DNA of 15,967 nt from Lachnospiraceae bacterium (lineage in GTDB: Bacteria; Bacillota_A; Clostridia; Lachnospirales; Lachnospiraceae), in NCBI GenBank assembly GCA_024690425.1, contig JAILCT010000260.1, positions 1-15,967 on the forward strand, written 5' to 3'. A model generated the notes under the pieces. The model saw only the letters and a list, made by a program, of their open reading frames with translations, ran no database searches and was not told the DNA's origin. Made by a program: the position numbers and the translations under genes. The stretch's first letter is position 1. Each line of letters starts with the position of its first letter. Positions 7,805-15,866 of this stretch are shown piece by piece.

Positions 7805-8737
7805 TCATTCTTCTTCCTTCTTGTTGAGTGAATTCTGTAGTCTTGAATAAAGTTCCTGTGCCGCATTGTAACCCATCTTCTTCTGACGGTAATTGACTGC
7901 CGCCGACTCACATATGATAGCAAGGTTACGTCCCGGCCGTATCGGTATATTATGGCACACAACCTTGTTGCCCAGATACTCGATGTAATTCTCCTCAAGT
8001 CCTATCCTGTCATAGTCCTTCTCCTTATCCCACTCTTCCAGGCGTATGACAAGGTCGATCGACTGTGTATCCTTAACACAGGAAACACCAAAGAGCATCT
8101 TAACGTCCACAATCCCTATTCCCCGCAGTTCGATAAGATGCTTGGTTATATCAGGTGCGGACCCTATAAGAGTCTCCTCCGACACCTTCCTTATTTCAAC
8201 AACATCATCCGTAACAAGACGATGTCCTCTCTTTATCAGTTCAAGTGCTGCTTCCGACTTACCGATCCCGCTCTCACCGGTTATGAGAACTCCTTCACCA
8301 TATACATCAACCAATACTCCATGGACAGAAATACAGGGTGCAAGTTCAACATTAAGCCATCTTATGATCTCGGCCATGAAATCGGAAGTGGCCCTCTTTG
8401 TAACCAGGATGGGAACGCCCTTCTCTCTTGCAACATCGACAAATGTGGGATCGGGCTGTATTTCCCTGCAGAAAACAAAACAGGGTGTGGAATGAGAGAG
8501 CACATGCTCATATCTCTCCTTCTTGTCATCCGGGTCAAGGCCTTCCATGTATGTTGCCTCAACAAATCCGATTATCTGGACACGTGATGCCTCATAATGC
8601 TGGAGATAGCCTGCCAGCTGAAGCGCAGGCCTGTTGATATCGGGTATCGTGATCTTTCTGTTCTTAACGTCAATATCCGGCGTAAGATTTGTTAGTTCCA
8701 TCTTCTCTATAAGTCTGCTGACTGCTACAGTTGACAT
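7805..8737 (-). CDS. hprK: HPr kinase/phosphorylase
   Basis: HprK is the bifunctional sensor of glycolytic state that phosphorylates Ser46 of HPr or Crh with ATP or pyrophosphate and removes the phosphate when phosphate is high. The N-terminal domain (1-125) is followed by the catalytic core. This carries H139 in ISVHGVLVDVYG, Walker A GESGIGKS (154-161), D177/D178 in HRLVTDDVVEI, the family signature LRGIGIVDV (204-212), and IRPGRNLA (266-273). At 310 residues it is full length. The ribosome site AGGAGG lies upstream of ATG, and the gene begins 21 bp after the histidine kinase stop. A plausible substrate, the Crh-like protein with Ser46, is encoded five genes downstream on the same strand. 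Any true HPr phosphocarrier must be elsewhere. Confidence 0.97.
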   Translation of the reverse strand: MSTVAVSRLIEKMELTNLTPDIDVKNRKITIPDINRPALQLAGYLQHYEASRVQIIGFVEATYMEGLDPDDKKERYEHVLSHSTPCFVFCREIQPDPTFVDVAREKGVPILVTKRATSDFMAEIIRWLNVELAPCISVHGVLVDVYGEGVLITGESGIGKSEAALELIKRGHRLVTDDVVEIRKVSEETLIGSAPDITKHLIELRGIGIVDVKMLFGVSCVKDTQSIDLVIRLEEWDKEKDYDRIGLEENYIEYLGNKVVCHNIPIRPGRNLAIICESAAVNYRQKKMGYNAAQELYSRLQNSLNKKEEE

Positions 8738-8758
8738 ATTGGAATCCTCCTCATTATC

Positions 8759-9988
8759 CTAATCAGTATACCACATGTTTATCACGATAACAAATGCCTT
8801 ATTGTAGCCTTTAAGCCTGTTATGGTCCTTAATTGCCCTGCCCTGAACAAGCCTTAAGTCAAATCCGTGCATATCCGTGATCTTTTTAGCCACCGACAGT
8901 CCCAGGCCCGATCCTCCACGGCTGTTCCTTGATGTATCTCCCATGAAAAATGGTTCAAACAGATGATCCGCAATATCCCCGGGTATAGGATTTCCCTTGT
9001 CGGCAACCGCAATATTGAGCCTGGCAAGATCCTCATAAATAAAGACCCCGATATCGCATCCTTCCTGATTATGCCTTATCGCATTGTTAATGAGATTGCT
9101 TATCACACGCCTGAACTGAACCCTGTCAATATCTGCCAAACAGCTTTTTTCCGGGATATCTGCATCCATGCCCATACCGGCCGATTCTGCATCGGTATAC
9201 AATGAAGCTGCACATTCCCTTACTTCTTCACATATATCCGTCTTCTCTTTATTCAGTGCATAACCTTCAGAATCAAGCCTTGTGTAATCAAAGAGCAGAT
9301 TTATAAGATCGTTCATCCCGGCAGCCTTATCCCTGATCGCTTCAAGATAAGCCTGTCTGTCCTCCTCCTTTACAAGACCGTCTGCAAGTGCCTGAGCATA
9401 TCCTGAAACGGTAGTTATGGGTGTGCGAAGGTCATGTGCTATATCAGCGATCATCAGGTTCCGTTTTTTTTCATAATCCTTCCCTGCCTTCATGCGCATC
9501 TCACCGATCTTTCTGAATTCACGCATGATGACCATGGCAAACCTTACCGCACCTATAATATACGGGATCAGCAAAACAAGCATTATGGATAATATGATAA
9601 TGTACATGAGGATCTTACTCTGAAAGGGGAGTTTTGCGATCAGTCCTTCCTCACCTGAGATAAAGAAGCTTCTTTCACGGGTCCTTATAAGCCGGTCTAT
9701 ATAAGAATTCAACGGAAGCCTTAGCGGCAGGGGAAGGATCTTTGTTATCTGAAATATGATACCCGCCCCGAATGCACCCAGTATATACCTGCCCAGAGCA
9801 AGTGTTGAAAAGGCTTCGCTCATCTCATGGTCATGAAAGAACCTGTCAGCGATAAAGGGCATGATAAAAGAATCGGATATTGTAGTAAGGATCAATTCGA
9901 CTATACCGACAACAAAAAGAGTGATTATGAATCTTACTATAAGAAGCACCTGCAGTGTCTTCTCCTGCGCTTCCATTTCCTTTTCCAT
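8759..9988 (-). CDS. Sensor histidine kinase (VanS-like)
   Basis: This is a membrane sensor kinase pairing with the response regulator immediately upstream. Hydrophobic segments lie at about 15-38, 66-88 and 126-153, so the sensing part is small and largely within or near the membrane. A membrane-proximal linker precedes the HisKA domain, with phosphoacceptor H185 in ADIAHDLRTPITTVSGY. The HATPase domain shows the N box VISNLINNAIRHN (295-307), a G1 box ADKGNPIP (329-336) in which the second glycine of DxGxG is Pro, and the G2 box GGSGLGLSVAKK (358-369). At 409 residues it has no PAS or obvious HAMP domain. The start is 6 bp after the regulator stop, with only a weak ribosome site (GCAGG about 12 bp away), so translation may be coupled. 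The stimulus is unknown. Confidence 0.93.
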   Translation of the reverse strand: MEKEMEAQEKTLQVLLIVRFIITLFVVGIVELILTTISDSFIMPFIADRFFHDHEMSEAFSTLALGRYILGAFGAGIIFQITKILPLPLRLPLNSYIDRLIRTRERSFFISGEEGLIAKLPFQSKILMYIIILSIMLVLLIPYIIGAVRFAMVIMREFRKIGEMRMKAGKDYEKKRNLMIADIAHDLRTPITTVSGYAQALADGLVKEEDRQAYLEAIRDKAAGMNDLINLLFDYTRLDSEGYALNKEKTDICEEVRECAASLYTDAESAGMGMDADIPEKSCLADIDRVQFRRVISNLINNAIRHNQEGCDIGVFIYEDLARLNIAVADKGNPIPGDIADHLFEPFFMGDTSRNSRGGSGLGLSVAKKITDMHGFDLRLVQGRAIKDHNRLKGYNKAFVIVINMWYTD

Positions 9989-9994
9989 AATATA

Positions 9995-10684
9995 TTATGC
10001 CTGCTTTTCCAATCTGTATCCCAGTCCCCTGAGAGTCTTTATGTATTCCTGAGGGTCTTCACCCAGCTTCGCACGGAGCTTGCTCATGCATACCATAATG
10101 TTATTATCGGCTGCGATATAATCCTCACCCCATCCGCATTCAAATATCTGCTGCTTGGTAAATACCTTGCCGGGGTGGAGCATAAACATCTCCATAAGCT
10201 TATATTCAACCGATGTAAGTTCAATCGATTCCCCGTTCTTTTTAAGGAGACAGCTCTCCGGGTCAAGTTCAAGATCCCTGACCCTTATAGCCTCTTTCTT
10301 TTTACTGTCTGCTCCGAGCCTGTAGAACCTGCGGATGTTGGAATTGACCCTTGCAACAGCTTCGAGCGGATTAAACGGCTTGCTTAAATAATCATCCGCT
10401 CCCAGATTAAGGCCCAGGATCTTATCAGGATCCGTGTCCCTTGCAGATAAGATGATCACCGGAATGTTGCTGCTTTCTCTTATCTTCTTAAGAACATGAA
10501 AGCCATCCATCCCCGGCATCATCACGTCAAGGAGGCACAGGCTGATATCACCTTTTTCGATCAGGTTGAGCGCATCGCTCCCGTTGCCTGCTTCTTCCAC
10601 ACGGTATCCTTCATTCTCGAGATAGAGCCGGAGAAAATTACGTATCTCCGGCTCATCATCAACTATCAGTATCTTATAGTTCAT
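9995..10684 (-). CDS. OmpR/PhoB-family response regulator (VanR-like)
   Basis: This is a 229-residue cytoplasmic transcription regulator. The receiver domain (1-120) has the acidic pocket D9-D10-E11, phosphoacceptor D53 in LLDVMMPGMDG, S80 in VIILSARD (the usual Thr/Ser switch position) and K102 in YLSKPF. The C-terminal winged helix (about 130-226) shows IELTSVEYKLMEMFMLHPGKVFT and ends IKTLRGLGYRLE, typical of OmpR/PhoB members, which bind direct repeats. It is 5 bp after the DUF975 gene and 6 bp before the kinase. Phased TTAAGG repeats at the promoter before DUF975 are its most obvious candidate target, which would make the operon autoregulated (inference). Confidence 0.96.
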   Translation of the reverse strand: MNYKILIVDDEPEIRNFLRLYLENEGYRVEEAGNGSDALNLIEKGDISLCLLDVMMPGMDGFHVLKKIRESSNIPVIILSARDTDPDKILGLNLGADDYLSKPFNPLEAVARVNSNIRRFYRLGADSKKKEAIRVRDLELDPESCLLKKNGESIELTSVEYKLMEMFMLHPGKVFTKQQIFECGWGEDYIAADNNIMVCMSKLRAKLGEDPQEYIKTLRGLGYRLEKQA

Positions 10685-10689
10685 ATTAC

Positions 10690-11466
10690 TCAGTTTCCTG
10701 CTATATAACCATTATTGCTGTCAACTACCACATTATCAGTATAACCATCGCTTAAGGTTTCGTAAAGAGCTGCCTTGGTTGACTGAACATAAGGCTCTAC
10801 ATAGAATATCTCCAGTATACCGATTGTGAAGATCGAAAGGATATGCCATCCTATGAAGGAAAGTCCAAGTACAAATGTGTTCCACTTCTGGCCATCCATC
10901 ATCTCTTTGCTGAGTGCAAATGCTTCATCCCTGTCCATATCGGGGTCATCGCCCATTATGTAAGGGATCATATAGTATTCATAATACTTATATATTCCGA
11001 TGAAAAATCCTGCTACCGGGATAAGGTTCCACAGCAGAAGATACAGATCCCTGAAAAACAATACCCTGACTACGTTCTTATAGTTGCCTTCAAATCCACG
11101 GCTTAAGTTGGACAGATCGGCAGGTTCATCAAGATTCCTTACAAAAAACCTGAGACACCCAACCTTGACCGGGTTAAGCAGAAATGCCGCTACAATAAAT
11201 CCTATAACTACTGCGACCAGTACAATAATGAAAACAACTGCCAAAACTCCTATGACTGCCGCCGTGATGGCCTCAGGACTCGCATTGGAGAAGTTCTCCT
11301 TCATCTGTTCGCTCTGCTGGGCAAAGTTGCCTCCCGACTTATAGCTTGATCCTGAAGACAATCCGCCGCTTATAAGTGCAAGGATCACACCTACCAGTAC
11401 GCACTTCCAATAGTTGGCCTTAAATGCAATCTTACCTCTTTCCTTTAATTCTCCTCTTGTCCACAT
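10690..11466 (-). CDS. DUF975 family membrane protein
   Basis: This is a multipass membrane protein of the DUF975 family, common in Firmicutes and without a settled function. The N-terminus MWTRGELKERGKIAFKANYW matches the family's amphipathic start before the first helix (about 21-40). A loop rich in Ser, Gly and Gln (40-70) follows, with further hydrophobic blocks at about 72-98 (AAVIGVLAVVFIIVLVAVVI), 135-158, 190-222. The 258-residue length fits the family. The gene is first in an apparent three-gene unit with the response regulator and histidine kinase, each 5-6 bp apart. It is therefore either a target or an accessory sensor component of that system. The ribosome site AAGAGGAG is strong. 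A promoter-like element lies about 65 bp upstream of the start codon. Confidence 0.85.
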   Translation of the reverse strand: MWTRGELKERGKIAFKANYWKCVLVGVILALISGGLSSGSSYKSGGNFAQQSEQMKENFSNASPEAITAAVIGVLAVVFIIVLVAVVIGFIVAAFLLNPVKVGCLRFFVRNLDEPADLSNLSRGFEGNYKNVVRVLFFRDLYLLLWNLIPVAGFFIGIYKYYEYYMIPYIMGDDPDMDRDEAFALSKEMMDGQKWNTFVLGLSFIGWHILSIFTIGILEIFYVEPYVQSTKAALYETLSDGYTDNVVVDSNNGYIAGN

Positions 11467-11531
11467 AATTATCTCCTCTTTTCATCATGTATTGCGAAGC
11501 ATTATCTCCGCCTGATTTCCTTACAGTGAGC

Positions 11532-11585
11532 ATTATACATAGGAAACCTTAAGGAAAAAGCCTGAAAACCTTAACATAACCTTAA
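11532..11585 (-). promoter_or_regulatory. Promoter with phased TTAAGG repeats upstream of DUF975/two-component operon
   Basis: Reading the minus strand, a TATAAT box lies at 11537-11532. No TTGACA-like -35 is seen at 17 bp, where the sequence is CTTTTT. Instead there are three TTAAGG hexamers at 11585-11580, 11574-11569 and 11552-11547, so their starts are 11 and 22 bp apart and lie on one face of the helix. The last ends 9 bp before the -10. OmpR/PhoB-family regulators bind direct repeats with about 11-bp phasing that replace the -35 region, so this is a plausible activator-dependent promoter. Caveat: TTAAGG is a frequent hexamer in the coding DNA of this window. The rest of the 133-bp gap holds no gene. 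Confidence 0.6.
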
Positions 11586-11599
11586 TATTTCTTCATAGC

Positions 11600-12307
11600 T
11601 TAATCCCTGCTGCTCCTTCTTCCGAGAATGCGCAGGAGCTTAAGGAAGAGATTGATTATATCAAGGTAGATATCAAGTGCACAGTCAACGGCATTGTCAA
11701 GCGTGGGAGTGTACTGCTGAGCCCTGTAGTAGTCATATCCAATGTACAGTGAGAAGATAAGGGCCCCGAACCATGACATTACATTGAATACCCCGTTTAT
11801 GAATATTCCTATGACCGAACCTACAAGTACCGCTATAAGTCCCGTAAAAAGATACCTTCCCATTGTCTCAAACGCCGACGGCCACAGCATGCTGGCAGCT
11901 ATCATGATACCCGAGATACAGAATGTATACAAAAATGCCTGGCTGACTATATCACTCTCAAGACCTCCGTATACCTGTACAGCCATTGACACAACGAGAC
12001 CGCAGGGTACCACCACCATGTTATAACCGATAAAGCTTACTATGGGATTGCCTGACTTTGCGGAAACAGCTGTACCGGCTATCACCAGAACCATATACAT
12101 GATAAGGAAGATGACCGGATTTATGTAAAGGTACACGTTCGGAACCGCCTTGCATAAAAAGTAGTTCACTGCAAGACCGTATACGACAATACCTCCCATT
12201 ATAAGATTATATTTAGGTCTGTCGATCACATCATTAAGATTATAATCCGCATATAACCTCTCCATCTTACGTTTATCCAGAAAACTTACACTGCCTTCCC
12301 TAGCCAT
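11600..12307 (-). CDS. Bax inhibitor-1/YccA family membrane protein
   Basis: This is a multipass inner-membrane protein of the Bax inhibitor-1 (TMBIM/YccA/YetJ) superfamily. Some bacterial members conduct Ca2+ in a pH-dependent way, and YccA modulates FtsH. About seven helices are visible in the 235 residues after a soluble N-terminus of about 30 residues. The last helices contain WFGALIFSLYIGYDYYRAQQ and a C-terminal ALDIYLDIINLFLKLLRILG, the acidic-hydrophobic ending typical of the family. A TTG at 12313 is in frame, but GGAGG lies only 2 bp from it and 8 bp from the ATG at 12307, so I chose the ATG. The gene begins 20 bp after the uvrC stop and probably shares its transcript. Function in this organism is unknown. 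Confidence 0.88.
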   Translation of the reverse strand: MAREGSVSFLDKRKMERLYADYNLNDVIDRPKYNLIMGGIVVYGLAVNYFLCKAVPNVYLYINPVIFLIMYMVLVIAGTAVSAKSGNPIVSFIGYNMVVVPCGLVVSMAVQVYGGLESDIVSQAFLYTFCISGIMIAASMLWPSAFETMGRYLFTGLIAVLVGSVIGIFINGVFNVMSWFGALIFSLYIGYDYYRAQQYTPTLDNAVDCALDIYLDIINLFLKLLRILGRRSSRD

Positions 12308-12327
12308 GATCAATACCTCCTCTTCTT

Positions 12328-14226
12328 TTATACATGCTCATCTTTTCTGAAAAAGTAATACACATTCTCCGCAGCCTTTCTGTCAATTGAAGGTACCTGC
12401 ATAAGGCGGTCCACATCCGCTGCTTTTATCTCATCAATTGAATCAAAGCTCTTCATAAGTGCCCGGCGTCTTGCAGGTCCTATTCCTTCTATATCATCAA
12501 GTACCGAATGGACCTGGCCCTTGCTCCTTAAGGACCTGTGGAATTCTATCGCAAACCTGTGGGCCTCATCCTGGATCCTCGTTATCAGCTTAAAGGCTTC
12601 CGAGTTTCTTGATATTGGGATCTCCCTGTTATTATAATACAATCCTCTTGTCCTGTGGTTATCATCCTTCACCATACCGCATACCGGTATATCAAGTCCC
12701 AGGTTGTCAAGGACCTCAAGGGCTATGTTTACCTGTCCTCTTCCGCCGTCCATAAGGATAAGGTCCGGAAGCTTCGAAAACTTTCCGTACTCGCCTGTAT
12801 CTTCCAAAGCCCTCTCCGACAACCCATGCTCAAACCTCCTCGTAAGGACTTCATTCATGCTTGCATAATCATTGGGGCCTTCAACACTCTTTATCTTAAA
12901 CTTGCGGTAATCATTCTTCTTCGGACGGCCCTGCTCGTATACGACCATGGACCCTACGGAATCATATCCGCTTATATTCGAGATATCGTATGCCTCCATC
13001 CGGCTGACGCCTTCAATATCAAGAAGGTCCATAAGCTCCCTTACCGCTCCCTCGGTCCTTGCCTTATTTCTCTTTATCTTATCGATATCCTGTTGAAGTA
13101 TTATTCTTGCATTCTTCTCGGCAAGTTCTACCAGCTTCTCCTTCTTACCCTTAAGAGGGACTGTCAGCTTAACCCTGCTTCCCCTCTTTTCGCTCAGCCA
13201 GTCAGCGCACAGATCCATATCCTCTATCTGTACGGGTATTATAAGCTCCTTCGGGATATACGGGGTGCCGGCATAGAACTGCATGACAAAGTTGCGGATT
13301 ATCTCGTTGTCCTCGGTCTGTTCCGTATGCTTCATATAATAGTGCTCACGGCCAATGATCTTACCATCCCTTATAAAGAAGACCTGGATAATGACTGAAT
13401 CGCCCTCCCTTGCCATGGCGATTATATCCCTGTCGTCACCGCCGGTATCGGTTATCTTCTGCTTCTGGGCAACTGCCCGTACGCTTTCGATAAGGTCCCT
13501 GGTCTGTGCGGCTTCCTCGAACTCAAGTGATTCTGCCTGGGCATTCATCCTCTCGGTAAGTTCATTGAGCAGGGGCCTGTAATTACCGTTTAAAAAATCA
13601 ATGGCTCCCTGTATTGAGTCTTTATACTCATCCCTGCTTACAATTCCAATGCAGGGTGCACTGCATTGATGTATATGATAATACAGACAAGCGTTTTTGA
13701 TATTTTTTTCAACGGATGCTCCGCCATCATAAATATCCGCGCTGTATTTATGGGTACACGTTCTTATCTTATATAGCTTGCACAGAAGCTCGATCGTATC
13801 CTTGACGGCTCCTGCGGATGTATACGGTCCGTAGTACCTGGCATTATCCTTACGTACCTTCCGGGTCATAAATATCCTCGGATAGTCTTCCCCTGTCGTG
13901 ACCTTGATATATGGGTATGTTTTGTCATCCTTAAGCAGTGTGTTGTATTTGGGCTGATTTTCCTTGATAAGATTGTTTTCAAGAACCAGGGCTTCAAGCT
14001 CTGAATCGGTCACCAGATACTCGAACCAGGCTATCTTGCTTACCATGGTCCTTATCTTAAGTGTTTTGTTGGTACTATCACGGAAATATGAACGGACGCG
14101 GTTTTTCAGAATGACAGCCTTACCCACATAGATAATGTTGTCATCCTCGTCATGCATTATATAGACACCCGGTTTAGCGGGCAGTTTCTTTAATTCTTCT
14201 TCGATATCAAACAGGGCCGAATTCAT
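12328..14226 (-). CDS. uvrC: Excinuclease ABC subunit C
   Basis: UvrC makes the two incisions flanking a DNA lesion in UvrABC nucleotide-excision repair. The N-terminal GIY-YIG nuclease (about 13-98) has GVYIM (20-24), YVGKA (33-37), R43 and the metal-binding E83. Four cysteines (157, 180, 188, 192) match the C-x(n)-C-x7-C-x3-C pattern associated with the iron-sulfur cluster of UvrC. The UVR domain binding UvrB is at about 218-253. The C-terminal RNase H-like nuclease carries EAYDISN, LILMDGG and HRFAIEFH, and a double helix-hairpin-helix begins at IEGIGPARR. At 632 residues it is full length. Its start overlaps the upstream small membrane-protein gene by 20 bp, and its ribosome site (GAAGAAG) is weak, so coupling is likely. 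Confidence 0.97.
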   Translation of the reverse strand: MNSALFDIEEELKKLPAKPGVYIMHDEDDNIIYVGKAVILKNRVRSYFRDSTNKTLKIRTMVSKIAWFEYLVTDSELEALVLENNLIKENQPKYNTLLKDDKTYPYIKVTTGEDYPRIFMTRKVRKDNARYYGPYTSAGAVKDTIELLCKLYKIRTCTHKYSADIYDGGASVEKNIKNACLYYHIHQCSAPCIGIVSRDEYKDSIQGAIDFLNGNYRPLLNELTERMNAQAESLEFEEAAQTRDLIESVRAVAQKQKITDTGGDDRDIIAMAREGDSVIIQVFFIRDGKIIGREHYYMKHTEQTEDNEIIRNFVMQFYAGTPYIPKELIIPVQIEDMDLCADWLSEKRGSRVKLTVPLKGKKEKLVELAEKNARIILQQDIDKIKRNKARTEGAVRELMDLLDIEGVSRMEAYDISNISGYDSVGSMVVYEQGRPKKNDYRKFKIKSVEGPNDYASMNEVLTRRFEHGLSERALEDTGEYGKFSKLPDLILMDGGRGQVNIALEVLDNLGLDIPVCGMVKDDNHRTRGLYYNNREIPISRNSEAFKLITRIQDEAHRFAIEFHRSLRSKGQVHSVLDDIEGIGPARRRALMKSFDSIDEIKAADVDRLMQVPSIDRKAAENVYYFFRKDEHV

Positions 14227-14524
14227 CGCTCATCTTCTTCCAGAAATAGGCAAAAACCGCAAGGGCCAGTATTCCGATTATATTGGAAGCCGTAGGACTT
14301 ATAAAGGACACGGCACCCATGACAAGGCAGACAGCCGACAGATACAGCAAAAGACGGCCTCCCTTTTTTGCATACTGCTCCTTATCCCTGTATGTTGAAT
14401 TGTCGTTGAAGCTTCTTACAAAGCCCGGCTTACCGGTCCTGACCATATATATCCCAAAGGCAAAGCAGAGGATAAATGCTATCCCGCTGATCCATGTTAA
14501 ATCTGATAAACCTAATATTTCCAT
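14207..14524 (-). CDS. Small three-helix membrane protein of unknown function
   Basis: I do not recognise this 105-residue protein with certainty. It has an N-terminal hydrophobic helix (about 9-27), a polar middle containing [18 protein letters not shown] (39-56), then two close hydrophobic helices (about 57-76 and 80-96) and a short acidic tail. The layout of helix, Tyr/Lys-rich cytoplasmic loop and two helices is reminiscent of DUF3784-like small proteins, but that is only a resemblance. It is likely a real gene because AAGGAG lies 5 bp from the ATG, the hydrophobic pattern is coherent, and its end overlaps the uvrC start by 20 bp on the same strand in another frame. It may also serve to deliver ribosomes to uvrC. 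Confidence 0.75.
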   Translation of the reverse strand: MEILGLSDLTWISGIAFILCFAFGIYMVRTGKPGFVRSFNDNSTYRDKEQYAKKGGRLLLYLSAVCLVMGAVSFISPTASNIIGILALAVFAYFWKKMSDEFGPV

Positions 14525-14546
14525 ATGTGCTCCTTAAAAATAGTAA

Positions 14547-14579
14547 ATAAGGAATCCACCACTTCGTGGTACCCCTTAT
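14547..14579 (-). promoter_or_regulatory. Bulged hairpin ahead of the small-membrane-protein/uvrC operon
   Basis: An outer stem (ATAAGG with CCTTAT, ends of the interval) encloses an inner perfect stem (ACCAC with GTGGT, 14558-14562 and 14566-14570) around a three-base loop, with small bulges between. On the minus strand it is followed by a T-rich stretch and, within about 11 bp, the ribosome site of the 14524 gene. It could be a 5' leader structure or a second, weak terminator. I could not place a convincing promoter between it and the stop of the permease gene. Confidence 0.45.
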
Positions 14580-14592
14580 GATCAATCATACC

Positions 14593-14641
14593 ATAAAAGT
14601 CAGGAGGCGGCTACCGGGATCACTCCCGAATAACCGCCTCC
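14593..14641 (-). terminator. Stem-loop terminator after the sugar permease operon
   Basis: An 8-bp GC-rich stem (GGAGGCGG with CCGCCTCC, 14603-14610 and 14634-14641) encloses a second stem (CGGGA with TCCCG). On the minus strand the hairpin is followed by GACTTTTATGG, a short T tract. It lies 39 bp beyond the permease stop and is placed to end the ABC-transporter transcript. The T tract has only four residues in a row, so termination may be partial. On the plus strand no T tract follows, so it is read as minus-strand specific. Confidence 0.7.
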
Positions 14642-14679
14642 ATCTATTGGCAAATATAATACCCTGTATTAAGCAGTGC

Positions 14680-15849
14680 TTAAGCCTTCTTCTTATCCCT
14701 GTTGTTGAATATCTCGAATACAACGGCTGCAAGAAGTACAAGACCCTTAACCACCTTCTGCCAGTTAGAGTCAACGTTCATAAGACTCATACCTAAGTTG
14801 ATGACACCGATAAGGGTTGCACCAACGATCATACCGAATACCGAACCTGAACCACCGTATGCAGATACACCGCCGACGATACAAGCAGAGATCGCGTCAA
14901 GCTCGTAGTTAAGACCTGCATTGGGGTTGGCTGCCGAAAGCCTTGCCATTGAGATCCAGCTCGTGATAACCGTAAGGAACTGCATGTTAAGGTATGCAAG
15001 GAAGAGTATCTTCTTGGTATCGATACCCGAAAGCCTTGTTGCCTCAACGTTACCGCCCATTGTATAGAAGTAGCGTCCGATAACGGTCTTACTTGTGATG
15101 AAGTTATAAACAAGTGCTATCACTGCTACCCATACAAGCGTGAAGGGAATACCCTTATCCTGACCCAGCTTGAATGTGAAGAAAAGAATAACCGCGCACA
15201 GGATAACGCATCTTATCACAACTGTTGCAAAAGAATCCGCTTCATAGCCCTTCTTGATCTTGGTCGCCCTGTCCTTAAGCTGTGAAACAACTATGATAAC
15301 ACAGGCAGCAACACCGATCACAACACACATACCGTTCAATGCACCTATATTAAAGAGTGCAGGTATCGATCCATTGAAAAGTGCAAGGTATGATTCGCAC
15401 TGACCTATACCTATAGTCTGACCGTTTACAATCGCTGTACCAAGACCTCTGAAAGACAGGTAGCCTGCCAGTGTAGCGATCCATGGCGGAATATTAAGAT
15501 AAGCGATTACCCAGCCCATGAAACATCCTATTACAAGACCTACAACAAGCATTGCAAGCATTACAACCGGAACAGGAAGACCCTTCTTTACCATAAGGAT
15601 CGCACCTACGGTATCCACGAAGCAGACTACCGAACCTACCGACAGGTCGATGTTACCCTTTATGAGCATGCACATCAACATACCGGTTGCAAGTACATAA
15701 ACATATGCGTTCTGATTTATGAGAGCCGTGATATTCTCAGGCTTTAATATAGAGCTGCCACCACTGGTCTTCCATGCGAAGAAAAGAACTACGAGGACCA
15801 GGATAATCTTCATTGTATGAGCTTTTAATACTTTTCCTACGTTATTCAT
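14680..15849 (-). CDS. Monosaccharide ABC transporter permease (CUT2 family)
   Basis: This is the integral membrane subunit of a CUT2-type sugar importer (MglC/XylH/MmsB/RbsC group), which passes a monosaccharide from a binding protein into the cell using an MglA/XylG-type ATPase. Signature segments are GNIDLSVGS at 65-73, IPPWIATLAGYLSFRGLG near 120-137, and MGGNVEATRLSGIDTKKI near residue 270, the coupling region facing the ATPase. At 389 residues it is longer than E. coli MglC or RbsC (about 320-340). The extra length includes the charged loop QLKDRATKIKKGYEADSF and an added hydrophobic pair, as in XylH/MmsB-type permeases. A strong GGAGGAGGG ribosome site lies 8 bp from the ATG. It starts 17 bp after a paralogous permease gene. 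The sugar is undetermined: galactose, glucose, xylose or arabinose are all possible. Confidence 0.92.
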   Translation of the reverse strand: MNNVGKVLKAHTMKIILVLVVLFFAWKTSGGSSILKPENITALINQNAYVYVLATGMLMCMLIKGNIDLSVGSVVCFVDTVGAILMVKKGLPVPVVMLAMLVVGLVIGCFMGWVIAYLNIPPWIATLAGYLSFRGLGTAIVNGQTIGIGQCESYLALFNGSIPALFNIGALNGMCVVIGVAACVIIVVSQLKDRATKIKKGYEADSFATVVIRCVILCAVILFFTFKLGQDKGIPFTLVWVAVIALVYNFITSKTVIGRYFYTMGGNVEATRLSGIDTKKILFLAYLNMQFLTVITSWISMARLSAANPNAGLNYELDAISACIVGGVSAYGGSGSVFGMIVGATLIGVINLGMSLMNVDSNWQKVVKGLVLLAAVVFEIFNNRDKKKA

Positions 15850-15866
15850 ATTATCATCCCTCCTCC

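Noticed and set aside
12308..12313. TTG start for the Bax-inhibitor-1 gene two codons before the ATG
   Set aside because: GGAGG is only 2 bp from the TTG but an ideal 8 bp from the ATG.
12655..13398. 247-codon plus-strand open frame opposite uvrC
   Set aside because: It is the antisense shadow of a full-length, strongly conserved uvrC. The composition is explained by the codon bias of the opposite strand.
14585..14590. TATGAT as a -10 box for the small-membrane-protein/uvrC operon
   Set aside because: At 17 bp upstream the hexamer is TAGCCG, inside the terminator stem, so there is no support for a promoter there.
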